DNA of 64,000 nucleotides from Sphingopyxis sp. Lineage in GTDB: Bacteria > Pseudomonadota > Alphaproteobacteria > Sphingomonadales > Sphingomonadaceae. Numbering within the stretch: the first letter of the stretch is position 1; every line of letters starts with the position of its first letter. Below, piece by piece: positions 47,177 through 55,767 of this stretch. Location of the stretch: NCBI GenBank assembly GCA_016793775.1, contig JAEULK010000050.1:62001-126000 (forward strand). The letters run 5' to 3'. A program made the translations under genes and the position numbers. The notes under the pieces were generated by a model. That model had not been told where the DNA came from. It did no database searches and saw nothing but the letters and a program-made list of their open reading frames with translations.

Positions 47177-48411
47177 GCTTCGCGCACGCCACGACTTGCG
47201 CGCCCTCGTCGGCCGACAGCTTCGTTGCGGGAACGCTCGCGTCGATAGAATGCCATGCGCAGACGATCGGCAATGCCGGTTACCTTGCGCTGTCGGCGCC
47301 GGGTTCGGGCATCATGGCGTTCCTGACCGCGATGCTGACGATCTTCATCGCGCTGATCGGCTATCGCATGTTCGTCGGACGCGGCCCCGATCTCGGCGGC
47401 GGGTTGCTGATCTTCGCCAAGATCGGCATCGTGCTGGCGCTCGCGACGAGTTGGCCGGCCTTTCGTACCCTGATCTACGATGTCGCGATCGACACGCCGG
47501 CGCAGATCGGCACCACCGTCGGCGGCGCGGCGTCGCTGACCGGCGGCGGGGCCGCCCTCAGCGATCGCCTGTCCGAAACCGACCGCGCGCTTCGCACGCT
47601 CAACGCCTGGGGTGTTGGCAGCGAGCGGAACCGCGCCGGGGTCAGCGACAACCAGAATATCGAACCCGACACGACTTATGAAACCAAGGCGCTCGGCGCG
47701 GCGCGGATGAGTTTCCTGACCGGCGCGATCGGCAGCATCGCGCTGACCCGGCTGGCGGCGGGCGTGCTGCTCGCGCTCGGCCCCTTGTTCATCGCCTTTC
47801 TGCTGTTCGATGCGACGCGCGGGATATTCGGCGGCTGGCTGCGCGGGCTGATCGGGCTGACGCTCGGCACCACCGCGAGTTCGCTCGTCCTCGCGGTCGA
47901 GACCGCGATCGTCCAGCCGCGCGTCGTGACGCTGATCAACCTGCGCGCCTCGGGCTATTCGATCGCGGGGTCGGCGACAGAACTGCTCGTGCTCGGCATC
48001 GTCTTTGCCTTCGTCACCCTCGCGATCTTGCTCATTTCCTTCTACGTCGCCGCAGGTCTCCGCCTGCCGAGTTGGCAATGGACGCAGCAATATCTGCCCG
48101 CTTCGCTGGGCGGCGCGGGGGTTGGCGCGGGGCAGCGCCCGCTGACCCAGCCCGCCGAGCGCGCAGATCCACGCTCGCGCGCCGCGGTGGTCGTCGATGC
48201 GGTCGAGGCGATGCAGCGCCGCGAAGCCACTGCCGGCGCCAATGCGGGTGGCGGCCATGATCGCGCCCGCGCGGTCGCCGGTGCCGCCTCCGCCGCCACG
48301 GCGTCGCGCAACACCCAGCGCGCGCCGATCGACACAGGAGGCGACGCGCCCACGCGCCGCCGCACCACCGGTCGCAGCTCGACGAGCGGGACCCGGCGGG
48401 ACACACGCTGA
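47173..48411 (+). CDS. virB6: Type IV secretion channel protein VirB6
   Basis: A 412-aa polytopic membrane protein with five or more hydrophobic segments (GIMAFLTAMLTIFIALIGYRMFV, LLIFAKIGIVLALATSW, LAAGVLLALGPLFIAFLLF, LLVLGIVFAFVTLAILLISFYVAAGL) and the Trp-containing region WLRGLIGLTLG. The C-terminal 100 residues are hydrophilic, Ala/Arg-rich. ATG 47173 overlaps the virB4 stop. Position between virB4 and virB8 supports the VirB6 call. Confidence 0.88.
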   Translation: MSFAHATTCAPSSADSFVAGTLASIECHAQTIGNAGYLALSAPGSGIMAFLTAMLTIFIALIGYRMFVGRGPDLGGGLLIFAKIGIVLALATSWPAFRTLIYDVAIDTPAQIGTTVGGAASLTGGGAALSDRLSETDRALRTLNAWGVGSERNRAGVSDNQNIEPDTTYETKALGAARMSFLTGAIGSIALTRLAAGVLLALGPLFIAFLLFDATRGIFGGWLRGLIGLTLGTTASSLVLAVETAIVQPRVVTLINLRASGYSIAGSATELLVLGIVFAFVTLAILLISFYVAAGLRLPSWQWTQQYLPASLGGAGVGAGQRPLTQPAERADPRSRAAVVVDAVEAMQRREATAGANAGGGHDRARAVAGAASAATASRNTQRAPIDTGGDAPTRRRTTGRSSTSGTRRDTR

Positions 48412-49250
48412 TGAAGCAGGATATGAAACAGAACCGCGAAGACTATCTGCAGGCCGCCGAAAGCTGGGGCGCCGACCGGCACGACGAGCTGACCAAATCG
48501 CGCCGTACGGCGTGGATCGTCGCCAGCGTCGCGGCGGCGATCGCGCTGTTCGAGGCATTGGCGCTCGTCTTCCTGATGCCGCTCAAGACGGTCGAACCCT
48601 ATACATTGCTCGTCGATCGCCACACCGGCTATGTTCAGGCGCTCAATCCACTTGAGCCCGCGCGCGTCAATGGCGACACCGCGCTGACGCAAAGCTTCCT
48701 CGTCCAATATGTCATCGGGCGCGAGAATTACGACGTCGATTCGGTCCAGAACGATTATCGCAAGGTCGCGCTGTGGTCGGCCGACAGGGCGCGCAGCGAC
48801 TATCTGGCGCTGATGCAGGCGAGCAATCCCGCCAGCCCGTTCGCCCGCTATCCGCGTAACACCGTCATCGAAGCACAGGTGAAGAGCGTGTCGCCGATCA
48901 GCGCCAATGTCGCACTGATCCGCTTCGACACCCGCCGCCGCGACGCCGCGGGCGACTGGCAGCCGGCGCAGAGCTGGGTCTCGACGGTCAAATATCGTTT
49001 CACGGGCGAGCCGATGAAGCAGGAGGACCGGGTGTTCAACCCGCTCGGTTTCCAGGTCGTCAGCTATCGCCGCGACGCTGAGATGCTTCCCGCCGCACTG
49101 CCCGCCGACACCCGTCCGGCAGTAGCGAACGGCGGAGCGGCCGCCCCGATCGCGGTCGGGAACGAAGTGCTGCCGCAACCGCCGGCGGGTCCGCCGCGCA
49201 AAGGCGACGTCGTCAAGGTCCTTCCCAACGGCACACAGGTCACGCTGTGA
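48411..49250 (+). CDS. virB8: Type IV secretion core protein VirB8
   Basis: A 279-aa bitopic protein: a short cytoplasmic N-terminus (QAAESWGADRHDELTKSRRTAW), one membrane helix (residues about 32-56) and a periplasmic VirB8 domain (LKTVEPYTLLVDRHTGYVQAL, then IGRENYDVDSVQNDYRKVALWS). The last 50 residues form a Pro-rich extension (LPQPPAGPPRKGDVVKVLP) not usual for VirB8. VirB8 nucleates the inner-membrane assembly. ATG 48411 shares bases with the virB6 stop (TGATG). Confidence 0.93.
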   Translation: MKQDMKQNREDYLQAAESWGADRHDELTKSRRTAWIVASVAAAIALFEALALVFLMPLKTVEPYTLLVDRHTGYVQALNPLEPARVNGDTALTQSFLVQYVIGRENYDVDSVQNDYRKVALWSADRARSDYLALMQASNPASPFARYPRNTVIEAQVKSVSPISANVALIRFDTRRRDAAGDWQPAQSWVSTVKYRFTGEPMKQEDRVFNPLGFQVVSYRRDAEMLPAALPADTRPAVANGGAAAPIAVGNEVLPQPPAGPPRKGDVVKVLPNGTQVTL

Positions 49251-49945
49251 ACCGATTGACGCCCTTGCTGCTGGCGGCGCTGTTCGCGGTGCCGGCGACG
49301 GCGCAGATCGAGCCCGAGCCGGTCGGCATCGACGCGTCGATCCAGTCGGTGACTTATGCGGAGGGCAAGGTCGTCCGGCTGACCGCGGCGCTTGGCTATC
49401 AGCTGACCGTCGAAATCTCGGCCGACGAGACGATCGAGAATATCGCGGTCGGCGACAGCAGCGCCTGGCAGGTATCGCCGAGCCGCCGCGGCGACCGCAT
49501 CTTCGTCAAGCCGCTCCAATATGGCATCACCACGAACATGACGGTGGTGACGGGCACGCGCACCTATTTGTTCGAACTCTCTTCCTCGGGCTATGGCGGC
49601 CCGGGCGCGGCGCAGATCGTCCGTTTCGCCTATCCCGAAGCGAAGCCGGTGATGACCCCGCCCGACGACCAGCGCGTCGATCAGGGCCTCTACAAGCTCA
49701 CCGGCACGCGCGAATTGTTCCCCGCCGCGATCAGCGAGGACGGTCAGCGCACCTATATGCAATGGAATGACGATGGCTTGCTGCCCGCCATTTATGTGGT
49801 CGACAAATTGGGGCAGGAAGTGCTGGTCGATGCGATGATGCGCGACGGCATATTGACCATCGACGAAGTGGTGCCCAGCCTCGTCTTCCGGCTCGACGGC
49901 AAGCTCGCGCGCGCCGTCCGCCGCAGCCCGGCGCGCTCGAAATGA
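49247..49945 (+). CDS. virB9: Type IV secretion outer core protein VirB9
   Basis: A 232-aa periplasmic protein with a signal peptide (RLTPLLLAALFAVPATA) and the VirB9/CagX domain (GKVVRLTAALGYQLTVEISADETIENIAVGDSSAWQVSPSRRGDRIFVKPL, then RTYMQWNDDGLLPAIYVVD). Start is GTG 49247, overlapping the virB8 stop. It pairs with VirB7 and VirB10 in the outer core; no VirB7 gene was found here. Confidence 0.92.
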   Translation: MNRLTPLLLAALFAVPATAQIEPEPVGIDASIQSVTYAEGKVVRLTAALGYQLTVEISADETIENIAVGDSSAWQVSPSRRGDRIFVKPLQYGITTNMTVVTGTRTYLFELSSSGYGGPGAAQIVRFAYPEAKPVMTPPDDQRVDQGLYKLTGTRELFPAAISEDGQRTYMQWNDDGLLPAIYVVDKLGQEVLVDAMMRDGILTIDEVVPSLVFRLDGKLARAVRRSPARSK

Positions 49946-51000
49946 CCGAAACCACAACCGCCGCCTCCCCCGAACCCGCCAGCGCGCCCGTCGTCCGCCG
50001 TCCGCGTCAGGGGCTGCCGACGCCGCTGCTGGTCGGCGCGGCCTTGCTCGCCGCCGTCATCCTTTTCGTGGCGCTGGAGGCGCGGCGCCAGAATGCCGAG
50101 GCCCCCGCGGTTGCGGGTGCCGGAACCGCGACGATCGCCGCGCCGCCACCGCTCGCGCTTCCCGATTATCCCCAGCCGCCGCAATATCTCGCGGTGCCAC
50201 TGGCGCCCGAGCCCGAAGCGCCGACGCGGGGTGCGCCGCCTCCGCCGCCGCAGATCGTCTATATGCCGCAACCGAACCAGGGACCGCCGCCGGGTTACGA
50301 CCCGCCGCAGCCGCCGCCGCGCGCGGTGGGTGCCGGCCCCGTGCTCGTCTATGATGGCGGCGCGCCCGGTGCTGCCGCAGGCGGGGCGCAGGACGACGGC
50401 AATGGCGCGCCGCGCGCCGGGGCGCTTCCCGAGGCGGGCCGCGTGCGCGCCGGGGTGCTCGCCAATCGTTCGATGACGGTCGTGCAAGGGTCGCTGATCC
50501 CCGCCGTGCTCGAGACCCCGCTCGACAGCTCGCGCCCGGGCTTCTCGCGCGCGGTCGTGTCGCGCGATGTGCGCAGCTTCGACGGCAGCCGGGTGCTCAT
50601 CCCGCGCGGCAGCCGCCTGATCGGCGAATATCGCTCCGAAGCGACGCAGGGCCAGAAACGCGCCTTCATTACCTGGACGCGGCTGATCCGCCCCGACGGC
50701 GCGACGATCGCGCTGAACTCGCCCTCGGGCGATCCGCTCGGCCGCGGCGGGCTGAAGGCCAAGGTCAACAGCCATTTCTTCTCGCGCTTCGGCGAGGCGA
50801 TCCTGCAATCGGTGCTCGACATCGGCGTCAATGCGGCCGCGAGCGCGACCAATTCGCCGGTCGTGATCCTGCCCGGCGGCACCGGCGCCCAGCGCCCGCA
50901 GCCCACGACGATCGCCCCGACGCTGAAGGTTGCGCAGGGCACCAGCATCTCGGTGTTCGTCGCGCGCGACCTCGATTTTTCGGGCGTGGAGCGCCGCTGA
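49942..51000 (+). CDS. virB10: Type IV secretion outer core protein VirB10
   Basis: A 352-aa protein with an N-terminal membrane helix (TPLLVGAALLAAVILFVAL), a long Pro-rich periplasmic linker (residues about 65-135) and the C-terminal TrbI/VirB10 barrel (VQGSLIPAVLETPLDSSRPG, SRLIGEYRSEATQGQKRAFITWTRLI). It spans the envelope and lines the outer-membrane pore. ATG overlaps the virB9 stop by 4 bp; the stop is 1 bp from the virB11 start. Confidence 0.93.
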   Translation: MTETTTAASPEPASAPVVRRPRQGLPTPLLVGAALLAAVILFVALEARRQNAEAPAVAGAGTATIAAPPPLALPDYPQPPQYLAVPLAPEPEAPTRGAPPPPPQIVYMPQPNQGPPPGYDPPQPPPRAVGAGPVLVYDGGAPGAAAGGAQDDGNGAPRAGALPEAGRVRAGVLANRSMTVVQGSLIPAVLETPLDSSRPGFSRAVVSRDVRSFDGSRVLIPRGSRLIGEYRSEATQGQKRAFITWTRLIRPDGATIALNSPSGDPLGRGGLKAKVNSHFFSRFGEAILQSVLDIGVNAAASATNSPVVILPGGTGAQRPQPTTIAPTLKVAQGTSISVFVARDLDFSGVERR

Positions 51001-51001
51001 G

Positions 51002-52003
51002 ATGGGCCATGTCGCGGCCCTGCCCGACGACCGCGTCTATTTCCGCAGTTATCTCGCGCCGCTTGCGCCTTTGCTCGCGCGCGACGACGTCACCGACATC
51101 TATGTCAATCGCCCAGGCGAGGCCTGGGCCGAATCGCTGAGCGGCAAGATCGAGACGCACGAGATCCCGGCGCTGACCGAACAGATGCTCGAACGGCTGG
51201 CGCGGCAGATTGCGGCGCTGTCGCACCAGGGGATCAACCGCGAGCATCCGTTGCTGTCGGCGACGATGCCCGACGGCGCGCGCGTGCAGATCGTCGCGCC
51301 GCCCGCGACGCGGGCCACGATGGTGCTGGCGATCCGCAAGCATGTGTCGCCCGACCTGCGCCTCGAGGATTATGCGGGCAGCGGTGCCTTTGCCGCGACC
51401 CGGTCGGGACGCATCGGCGACGCGAGCGATCTCGACCGCAAATTGCACGACCTGCTCGATGCCGGCGATATCCCCGCGCTGCTCCGCACCGCGGTGCAGA
51501 GCCGCAAGAATGTGCTGATCTCGGGCGGCACCTCGTCGGGCAAGACGACCTTCCTCAACGCGCTGCTGCGCGAGGTGCCCGAGCGTGAGCGCCTGATATT
51601 GATCGAGGATACGCCCGAAATCACCATTCATCATCCGAACGCCGTCGGGCTGCTCGCGGCGCGCAGCGCGCTCGGCGAAACGCATACGACGGCGGAGGAT
51701 CTGCTCAGCGCCTCGCTGCGCCTGCGCCCCGACCGCATCATCCTCGGCGAGCTGCGCGGGCCCGAGGCCTTCTCCTTCCTGCGCGCGGTCAACAGCGGCC
51801 ATCCGGGGTCGATGACGACGATCCACGCCGACAGCCCCGAGCGCGCGATCGAACAGCTCACCTTGCTCGTGCTGCAATCGGGCAGCCGCCTCGACCGCGC
51901 CGATGTCCATCATTATGTGCGCTCGACGGTGGACGTCTTCGTCCAGCTCGACCGCAGCGGCGGCAAGCGGCATATCAGCGAAGTGAAATTGCGCGAGGGC
52001 TGA
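51002..52003 (+). CDS. virB11: Type IV secretion ATPase VirB11
   Basis: A 333-aa hexameric ATPase of the VirB11/PilT class. The N-terminal domain contains DIYVNRPGEAWAE. The C-terminal domain has Walker A GGTSSGKT with Lys181, the Asp box LILIEDTPEI, Walker B LRPDRIILGELRGPEAF and the His box GHPGSMTTIHAD. It is the last gene of the operon. No coupling ATPase VirD4 follows; the next genes are convergent. Confidence 0.94.
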   Translation: MGHVAALPDDRVYFRSYLAPLAPLLARDDVTDIYVNRPGEAWAESLSGKIETHEIPALTEQMLERLARQIAALSHQGINREHPLLSATMPDGARVQIVAPPATRATMVLAIRKHVSPDLRLEDYAGSGAFAATRSGRIGDASDLDRKLHDLLDAGDIPALLRTAVQSRKNVLISGGTSSGKTTFLNALLREVPERERLILIEDTPEITIHHPNAVGLLAARSALGETHTTAEDLLSASLRLRPDRIILGELRGPEAFSFLRAVNSGHPGSMTTIHADSPERAIEQLTLLVLQSGSRLDRADVHHYVRSTVDVFVQLDRSGGKRHISEVKLREG

Positions 52004-52037
52004 CGGTTACCGCGTCCTCATCAAGGCACGCAGATGG

Positions 52038-53012
52038 CTATTTCTTGACAACGCCGCCGGTAAAGCTGCCATTCGATTGATTGCCGGCGAATATATTGTC
52101 GCGGGCGCTGGCGACCGACGCTCCATCCTGGGTGGCAATCCCCAGCACATTGTTGGTGATGCTGCTGCCCTTCACCGCGACCTGCGCGCCGCTGCCGCGC
52201 GCGCCGATGGCTGCCACGATATGGTTGGCGAGAACGACGTCATCGACCTCCAGATCGATCCGACCGGCGCGCGCATCCACAGATATTCCATGCTGGGCAA
52301 AATCGAAGCGAGTCGGCGAGGAAGTTCGGACGATCCCGCTCTTCGCCACCACTCCGGTCATCGCCGCTGCCGGCGAGCTGGTGCCGATGGCCACTCCGAA
52401 ACGGATTGCGCTATCGATTGTCAAATTGCTCAACGCGAAGCGAAAATTTCCGGCAGTTGTCGCGCCCAGGCCGACGCCGCAAAAATTATTAACCGACGTG
52501 ATATTGTCGACGGTGACCAATGCCACGTTGCGCGCGCCCACGGCGCAGTCGCCGAGCGCATAGAATGTCGAATTGCGGACATGGAGTGCCCCGCCCGAGG
52601 TCATCAATATACCGCCCTGCCCGGCCCGGTAATTTCCCTGAATCGTCAGGCCGCTGATGAGGACGGTATCGGTGGGGCCGGCATCGATGATGATGGTCGG
52701 AACATATCCCTCATCGGTCTCTACCGCCTCGATGCCGCCGTGCGCGTCATCGCAGATCACCGAGATCGACTTGGTGATGGTGAACATCCCGAACATGCCC
52801 GAATCGAGGCAATTGATCTCGCCCCCGGCGGCCGTCTTGCCATGCGCCCCCGCAAAGGTCCGGCACGGCGCCGTCCTGCTACATGGATTGAGGTCGTCGC
52901 CGACGCCTGAAACCCAGGTGCGTGTGGCCTGCGCCGATGCTGGCGCGGCAAAGCCAACTGCCAGGGCGAACAAAAGTGCCGCGCCAAGCAGAGCGCCAAT
53001 GCGAAGGGTCAT
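52038..53012 (-). CDS. Secreted right-handed beta-helix protein
   Basis: A 324-aa exported protein. The signal peptide (MTLRIGALLGAALLFALAVGFAAPASA) leads to a conserved N-terminal cap (WVSGVGDDLNPCSRTAPCRTFAGA, then GGEINCLDSG and ISVICDD) with four cysteines. The rest is a series of short strands and Asn/Gly turns (VLISGLTIQGNY, VRNSTFYALGD, LSNLTIDSA, VKGSSITNNVLGIA), the pattern of a pectate-lyase-like parallel beta-helix. No catalytic acid cluster was recognised. It is a paralogue of the next gene; the cap is shared almost word for word. Confidence 0.8.
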   Translation of the reverse strand: MTLRIGALLGAALLFALAVGFAAPASAQATRTWVSGVGDDLNPCSRTAPCRTFAGAHGKTAAGGEINCLDSGMFGMFTITKSISVICDDAHGGIEAVETDEGYVPTIIIDAGPTDTVLISGLTIQGNYRAGQGGILMTSGGALHVRNSTFYALGDCAVGARNVALVTVDNITSVNNFCGVGLGATTAGNFRFALSNLTIDSAIRFGVAIGTSSPAAAMTGVVAKSGIVRTSSPTRFDFAQHGISVDARAGRIDLEVDDVVLANHIVAAIGARGSGAQVAVKGSSITNNVLGIATQDGASVASARDNIFAGNQSNGSFTGGVVKK

Positions 53013-53084
53013 ATCATCCCCGATGTCGAAACGGAAAGGTGTGCATAGGGTCGGCGCCTTCCGACGCCGACCCTGATGCCCGGC

Positions 53085-54056
53085 TTACTGCTTGGTAGCA
53101 GTCGCCGTGAAGCTGCCGTTGTTGTTGTTGCCGACCACCACATTGTCGCCGAAGGTGACGAGATTGCCGCCGGTCAGCGAACGGACGCCGTTGCCATTCT
53201 GGGTGATCGTGTTGCCGCTGGCGTTGACGGTCGCCAGCGCGTCTTCGGACATCACACCGGTGCTGCCGTTACCGCTCACGACCGAGTCGGTCAGCGTGAC
53301 GTTGACCGTGCCACCGCCGGGCGCCGAGCGGGCATAGACCCCGATCTGGCTGTCGACGATTTCACTGCCCGAGATCGCACCCTTGACGCTCGAACCCGCG
53401 GCGCTCGCGTCGATGCGGATGCCGCCGCGGTTGTTGTCGGCGATTTTGGTGTTGGCGATCAGGAGGTTCACCGCCACGCCGGCGCCCGGCTGCACCTGCA
53501 CGCCGCCGGTAACGCCCGACGCAGCGCCGTTGTCGATGATCGTGACGTTTTCGAGCGTCAGCGACGAACCGCTTGTCGTCGTCGACTGGAAATTGATCCC
53601 AAAGCCGCCGCCGCGGAAACCGCGGATGACCGAATTACGGATGTGCAGGCCGGCCCCGGTGTTGAAGCGCACGCCGTTGACCCCGGCACCGAACCCCTGA
53701 AGGTCGAAACCGCTGAGCAGCACGACGTCGTTCACGCCTGCGGAGATGTTGATGCCGTTGCCGCCCGACGCCAGGATGCCGTTAAGTTCGCCTTCGCAGA
53801 TCAGCGAGATCGCCTTGGTGATCGTCACCGCACCGAAACCGCCCGGATCGAGGCAGTTGATCTCTCCGCCCGCGGCGGTCTTCGAAATCGCACCGGCGAA
53901 GGTCTTGCACGGCGCGGTGCGGCTGCACGGATTGGCGTCGTCGCCGACGCCCGAAATCCAGGTGCGCGTCGCCTGCGCCGAAGCGGGCGTTGCGAGCGGA
54001 ATGGCGAGCATCGCCACAAAGGCGGCGAGCAGGCCGCGCAACATATATCTGGTCAT
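53085..54056 (-). CDS. Secreted right-handed beta-helix protein (paralogue)
   Basis: A 323-aa exported protein, paralogous to the gene at 52038. Signal peptide around LLAAFVAMLAIPLATPASA. It shares the cap GVGDDANPCSRTAPCKTFAGA, KTAAGGEINCLDPGGFG and ITKAISLICEG. The helix body has strands such as LHIRNSVIRGFRGGGFG, LTLENVTIIDNGA and LIANTKIADNNRGGIRIDA. ATG 54056 has GGGGGATATT upstream and was preferred to a long extension to 54296. The two genes are tandem with a 72-bp gap, convergent to the VirB operon. Role unknown; surface glycan binding or cleavage is a guess. Confidence 0.82.
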   Translation of the reverse strand: MTRYMLRGLLAAFVAMLAIPLATPASAQATRTWISGVGDDANPCSRTAPCKTFAGAISKTAAGGEINCLDPGGFGAVTITKAISLICEGELNGILASGGNGINISAGVNDVVLLSGFDLQGFGAGVNGVRFNTGAGLHIRNSVIRGFRGGGFGINFQSTTTSGSSLTLENVTIIDNGAASGVTGGVQVQPGAGVAVNLLIANTKIADNNRGGIRIDASAAGSSVKGAISGSEIVDSQIGVYARSAPGGGTVNVTLTDSVVSGNGSTGVMSEDALATVNASGNTITQNGNGVRSLTGGNLVTFGDNVVVGNNNNGSFTATATKQ

Positions 54057-54401
54057 CGAATATCCCCCAATGATCGCCCCGATCGGCCATCGGCGCATGC
54101 CGTTCGGTCGAGGCAGTTTTCCCACTGTGCCGCGAGGAAGCTGAAATCTGCGGCGCCACCCTATATGGCGGCGCTTTCCTGCCGGGCACGGAGAATCGCG
54201 AGCCCCCACGAGGCCGCGCTCTCCTGTCGGGAGCATGGCAGCATATCGGGTGCCTAGCAAGCGCTTAACCATGAGGGCGCGCGCCCTTAAACGCAAGACA
54301 ACTGCTTGTCTTTACTCGATTTCTCTCGGTTATGGCGGTTTCGGGCACGCGCAGGGGTTGCCAGATCGCAGGAGCGCCGCTAGGGGCGTCTGCCTCAGCG
54401 A
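54057..54401. other. Intergenic gap before tRNA-Ser(CGA)
   Basis: No protein gene was found in 345 bases. The stretch contains the upstream region of the beta-helix gene, a GGGCGCGCGCCC palindrome near 54276-54287, and a possible tRNA promoter (TTGTCT, 18-nt spacer, TTATGG) near 54305-54335. Open frames crossing it lack family matches or ribosome sites. Confidence 0.5.
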
Positions 54402-54491
54402 GGAGAGTTGGCTGAGTGGTCGAAAGCGTCGCACTCGAAATGCGAAGTGCCGGCAACGGTACCGAGGGTTCGAATCCCTCACTCTCCTCCA
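54402..54491 (+). tRNA. tRNA-Ser (anticodon CGA)
   Basis: Acceptor GGAGAGT pairs with ACTCTCC; the anticodon stem TCGCA/TGCGA holds loop CTCGAAA, giving anticodon CGA. A long variable arm (AGTGCCGGCAACGGTACCGA) and T loop GTTCGAATC are present, with CCA encoded. The discriminator base is T, whereas the tRNA-Ser at 10553 has the usual G. It reads TCG codons. Confidence 0.94.
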
Positions 54492-54561
54492 TTTTTCCCA
54501 TCATCGACCAAAGATGGGTGGCGCACCGCCCCGGACGGTTCCGGGGCGGCCGCACCGATCG

Positions 54562-55197
54562 CTAGGCGCCCGGAATGACGATCGCCGGCGCGGCGAGCGC
54601 GGCGACGATCAGCCCGATGACGAAGAACAATGCGATCGCGACGAGGACGACGACGGCGGTATAGCCGATCGCCTTGTCCTGCGGCGCCTTCATCAGGATC
54701 GGGAGCCCCAAGTAGAGCAGATACAGGCTGTAGAGGCCGACGACCCCCAGGACGGCGAGCGCCGGGATCAGGCCGAAAATGCCGGCGAGCCAGGCAGCGG
54801 TCCACGAATAGGCCGAAACCTTCAGCGCCTGGATCTGGTTCTTCTGACCGCCGAAGGTCGGCGCCAGCCCGTCGATGACCAGCGCGACAATATATATGCT
54901 GACCAGCGTCAAGCCATAGGACAAGATCGACTGGAGCACCGCGCCGACGAGCGGCGGGCGATAGGTGACGCCGAACAGGCTATAGCCGAAGACCTGTCCG
55001 CCGAGCAACTGCGCGATCGGGCCGATCGCCGCGAGAACCAGCACATAGGGCCTGTAGATCGACTGGGTGGTCGCGGGCTCGGCGTCGATCGCCGCCCAGG
55101 TCTCTTTCGGCTTGAGGATGATATCCTTGGCGCGCGCGATAACCCCCGGCGCCGGGGTACCGGGCTGGATGGGGTCGCCAAAAGGTGTGTCGTTCAT
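54562..55197 (-). CDS. Yip1-family integral membrane protein
   Basis: A 211-aa protein with a hydrophilic start (ARAKDIILKPKETWAAIDAEPAT, the Yip1/DUF1282 entry motif) and five hydrophobic helices (VLVLAAIGPIAQLLGG, LTLVSIYIVALVID, WLAGIFGLIPALAVLGVVGLYSLYLLYLGL, VVVLVAIALFFVIGLIVAALAAPA). Bacterial Yip1 proteins have no defined role. Start 55197 has GGGAAGGG upstream and is preferred to 55221. Confidence 0.83.
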   Translation of the reverse strand: MNDTPFGDPIQPGTPAPGVIARAKDIILKPKETWAAIDAEPATTQSIYRPYVLVLAAIGPIAQLLGGQVFGYSLFGVTYRPPLVGAVLQSILSYGLTLVSIYIVALVIDGLAPTFGGQKNQIQALKVSAYSWTAAWLAGIFGLIPALAVLGVVGLYSLYLLYLGLPILMKAPQDKAIGYTAVVVLVAIALFFVIGLIVAALAAPAIVIPGA

Positions 55198-55374
55198 GCA
55201 ATGCCCTTCCCTTGTTGCCAATCAGGACGGCCCGGAATCCGACGTCGAACAGGCGGAGGCCGCGCGAACAACCTAACCCAAACGACGAAGCCGTCTATAA
55301 TCTTCGTCACAGCGAATTCGGCGAGCCGAGTGTAACGGGCTTGAAACATGCGTGAATAGCCATAGATTGGACCG

Positions 55375-55758
55375 ATGATGCCCGAATCCCCGACCGAATT
55401 TTCCGGCTCCGCGCAAAAGCCCGCCGCCCCGCTGATCGACCGTGCGCGCTTCGCGCCCGGCGACATCGTGCGGCACCGCATGTTCGATTTCCGCGGCGTC
55501 GTGTTCGACATCGACCCGGTCTTCGCGAACAGCGACGAATGGTATGAGGCGATCCCCGAGGGCATGCGCCCGGCGAAAGAGCAGCCCTTCTACCACCTGC
55601 TCGCCGAAAACGAGGACAGCTCGTACATCGCCTATGTCAGCCAGCAGAATCTGGTGGCCGACGGCGAACGCGGCCCGGTCGACCATCCGCAGATCGACGC
55701 GATGTTCGAAGGCCTCGAACAGGGGCGGTACAGGCTGCGCGCGATCCACCGCCACTGA
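55375..55758 (+). CDS. hspQ: HspQ-like heat shock protein
   Basis: A 127-aa protein. After a 20-residue variable start, it matches the HspQ/YccV hemimethylated-DNA-binding-like fold: FAPGDIVRHRMFDFRGVVFDIDPVFANSDEWYEAIP, QPFYHLLAENEDSSYIAYVSQQNLV and HPQIDAMFEGLEQGRYRLR. In E. coli HspQ modulates Lon. ATG 55375 and 55378 are adjacent alternatives. Gene name is by family only. Confidence 0.85.
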   Translation: MMPESPTEFSGSAQKPAAPLIDRARFAPGDIVRHRMFDFRGVVFDIDPVFANSDEWYEAIPEGMRPAKEQPFYHLLAENEDSSYIAYVSQQNLVADGERGPVDHPQIDAMFEGLEQGRYRLRAIHRH

Positions 55759-55767
55759 TTCGGATAG

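Noticed and set aside
44208-54491. VirB and beta-helix region as an integrated island at tRNA-Ser(CGA)
   Set aside because: No second copy of the tRNA 3' end was found near 44.1 kb, no integrase gene is present and the base composition matches the neighbourhood.
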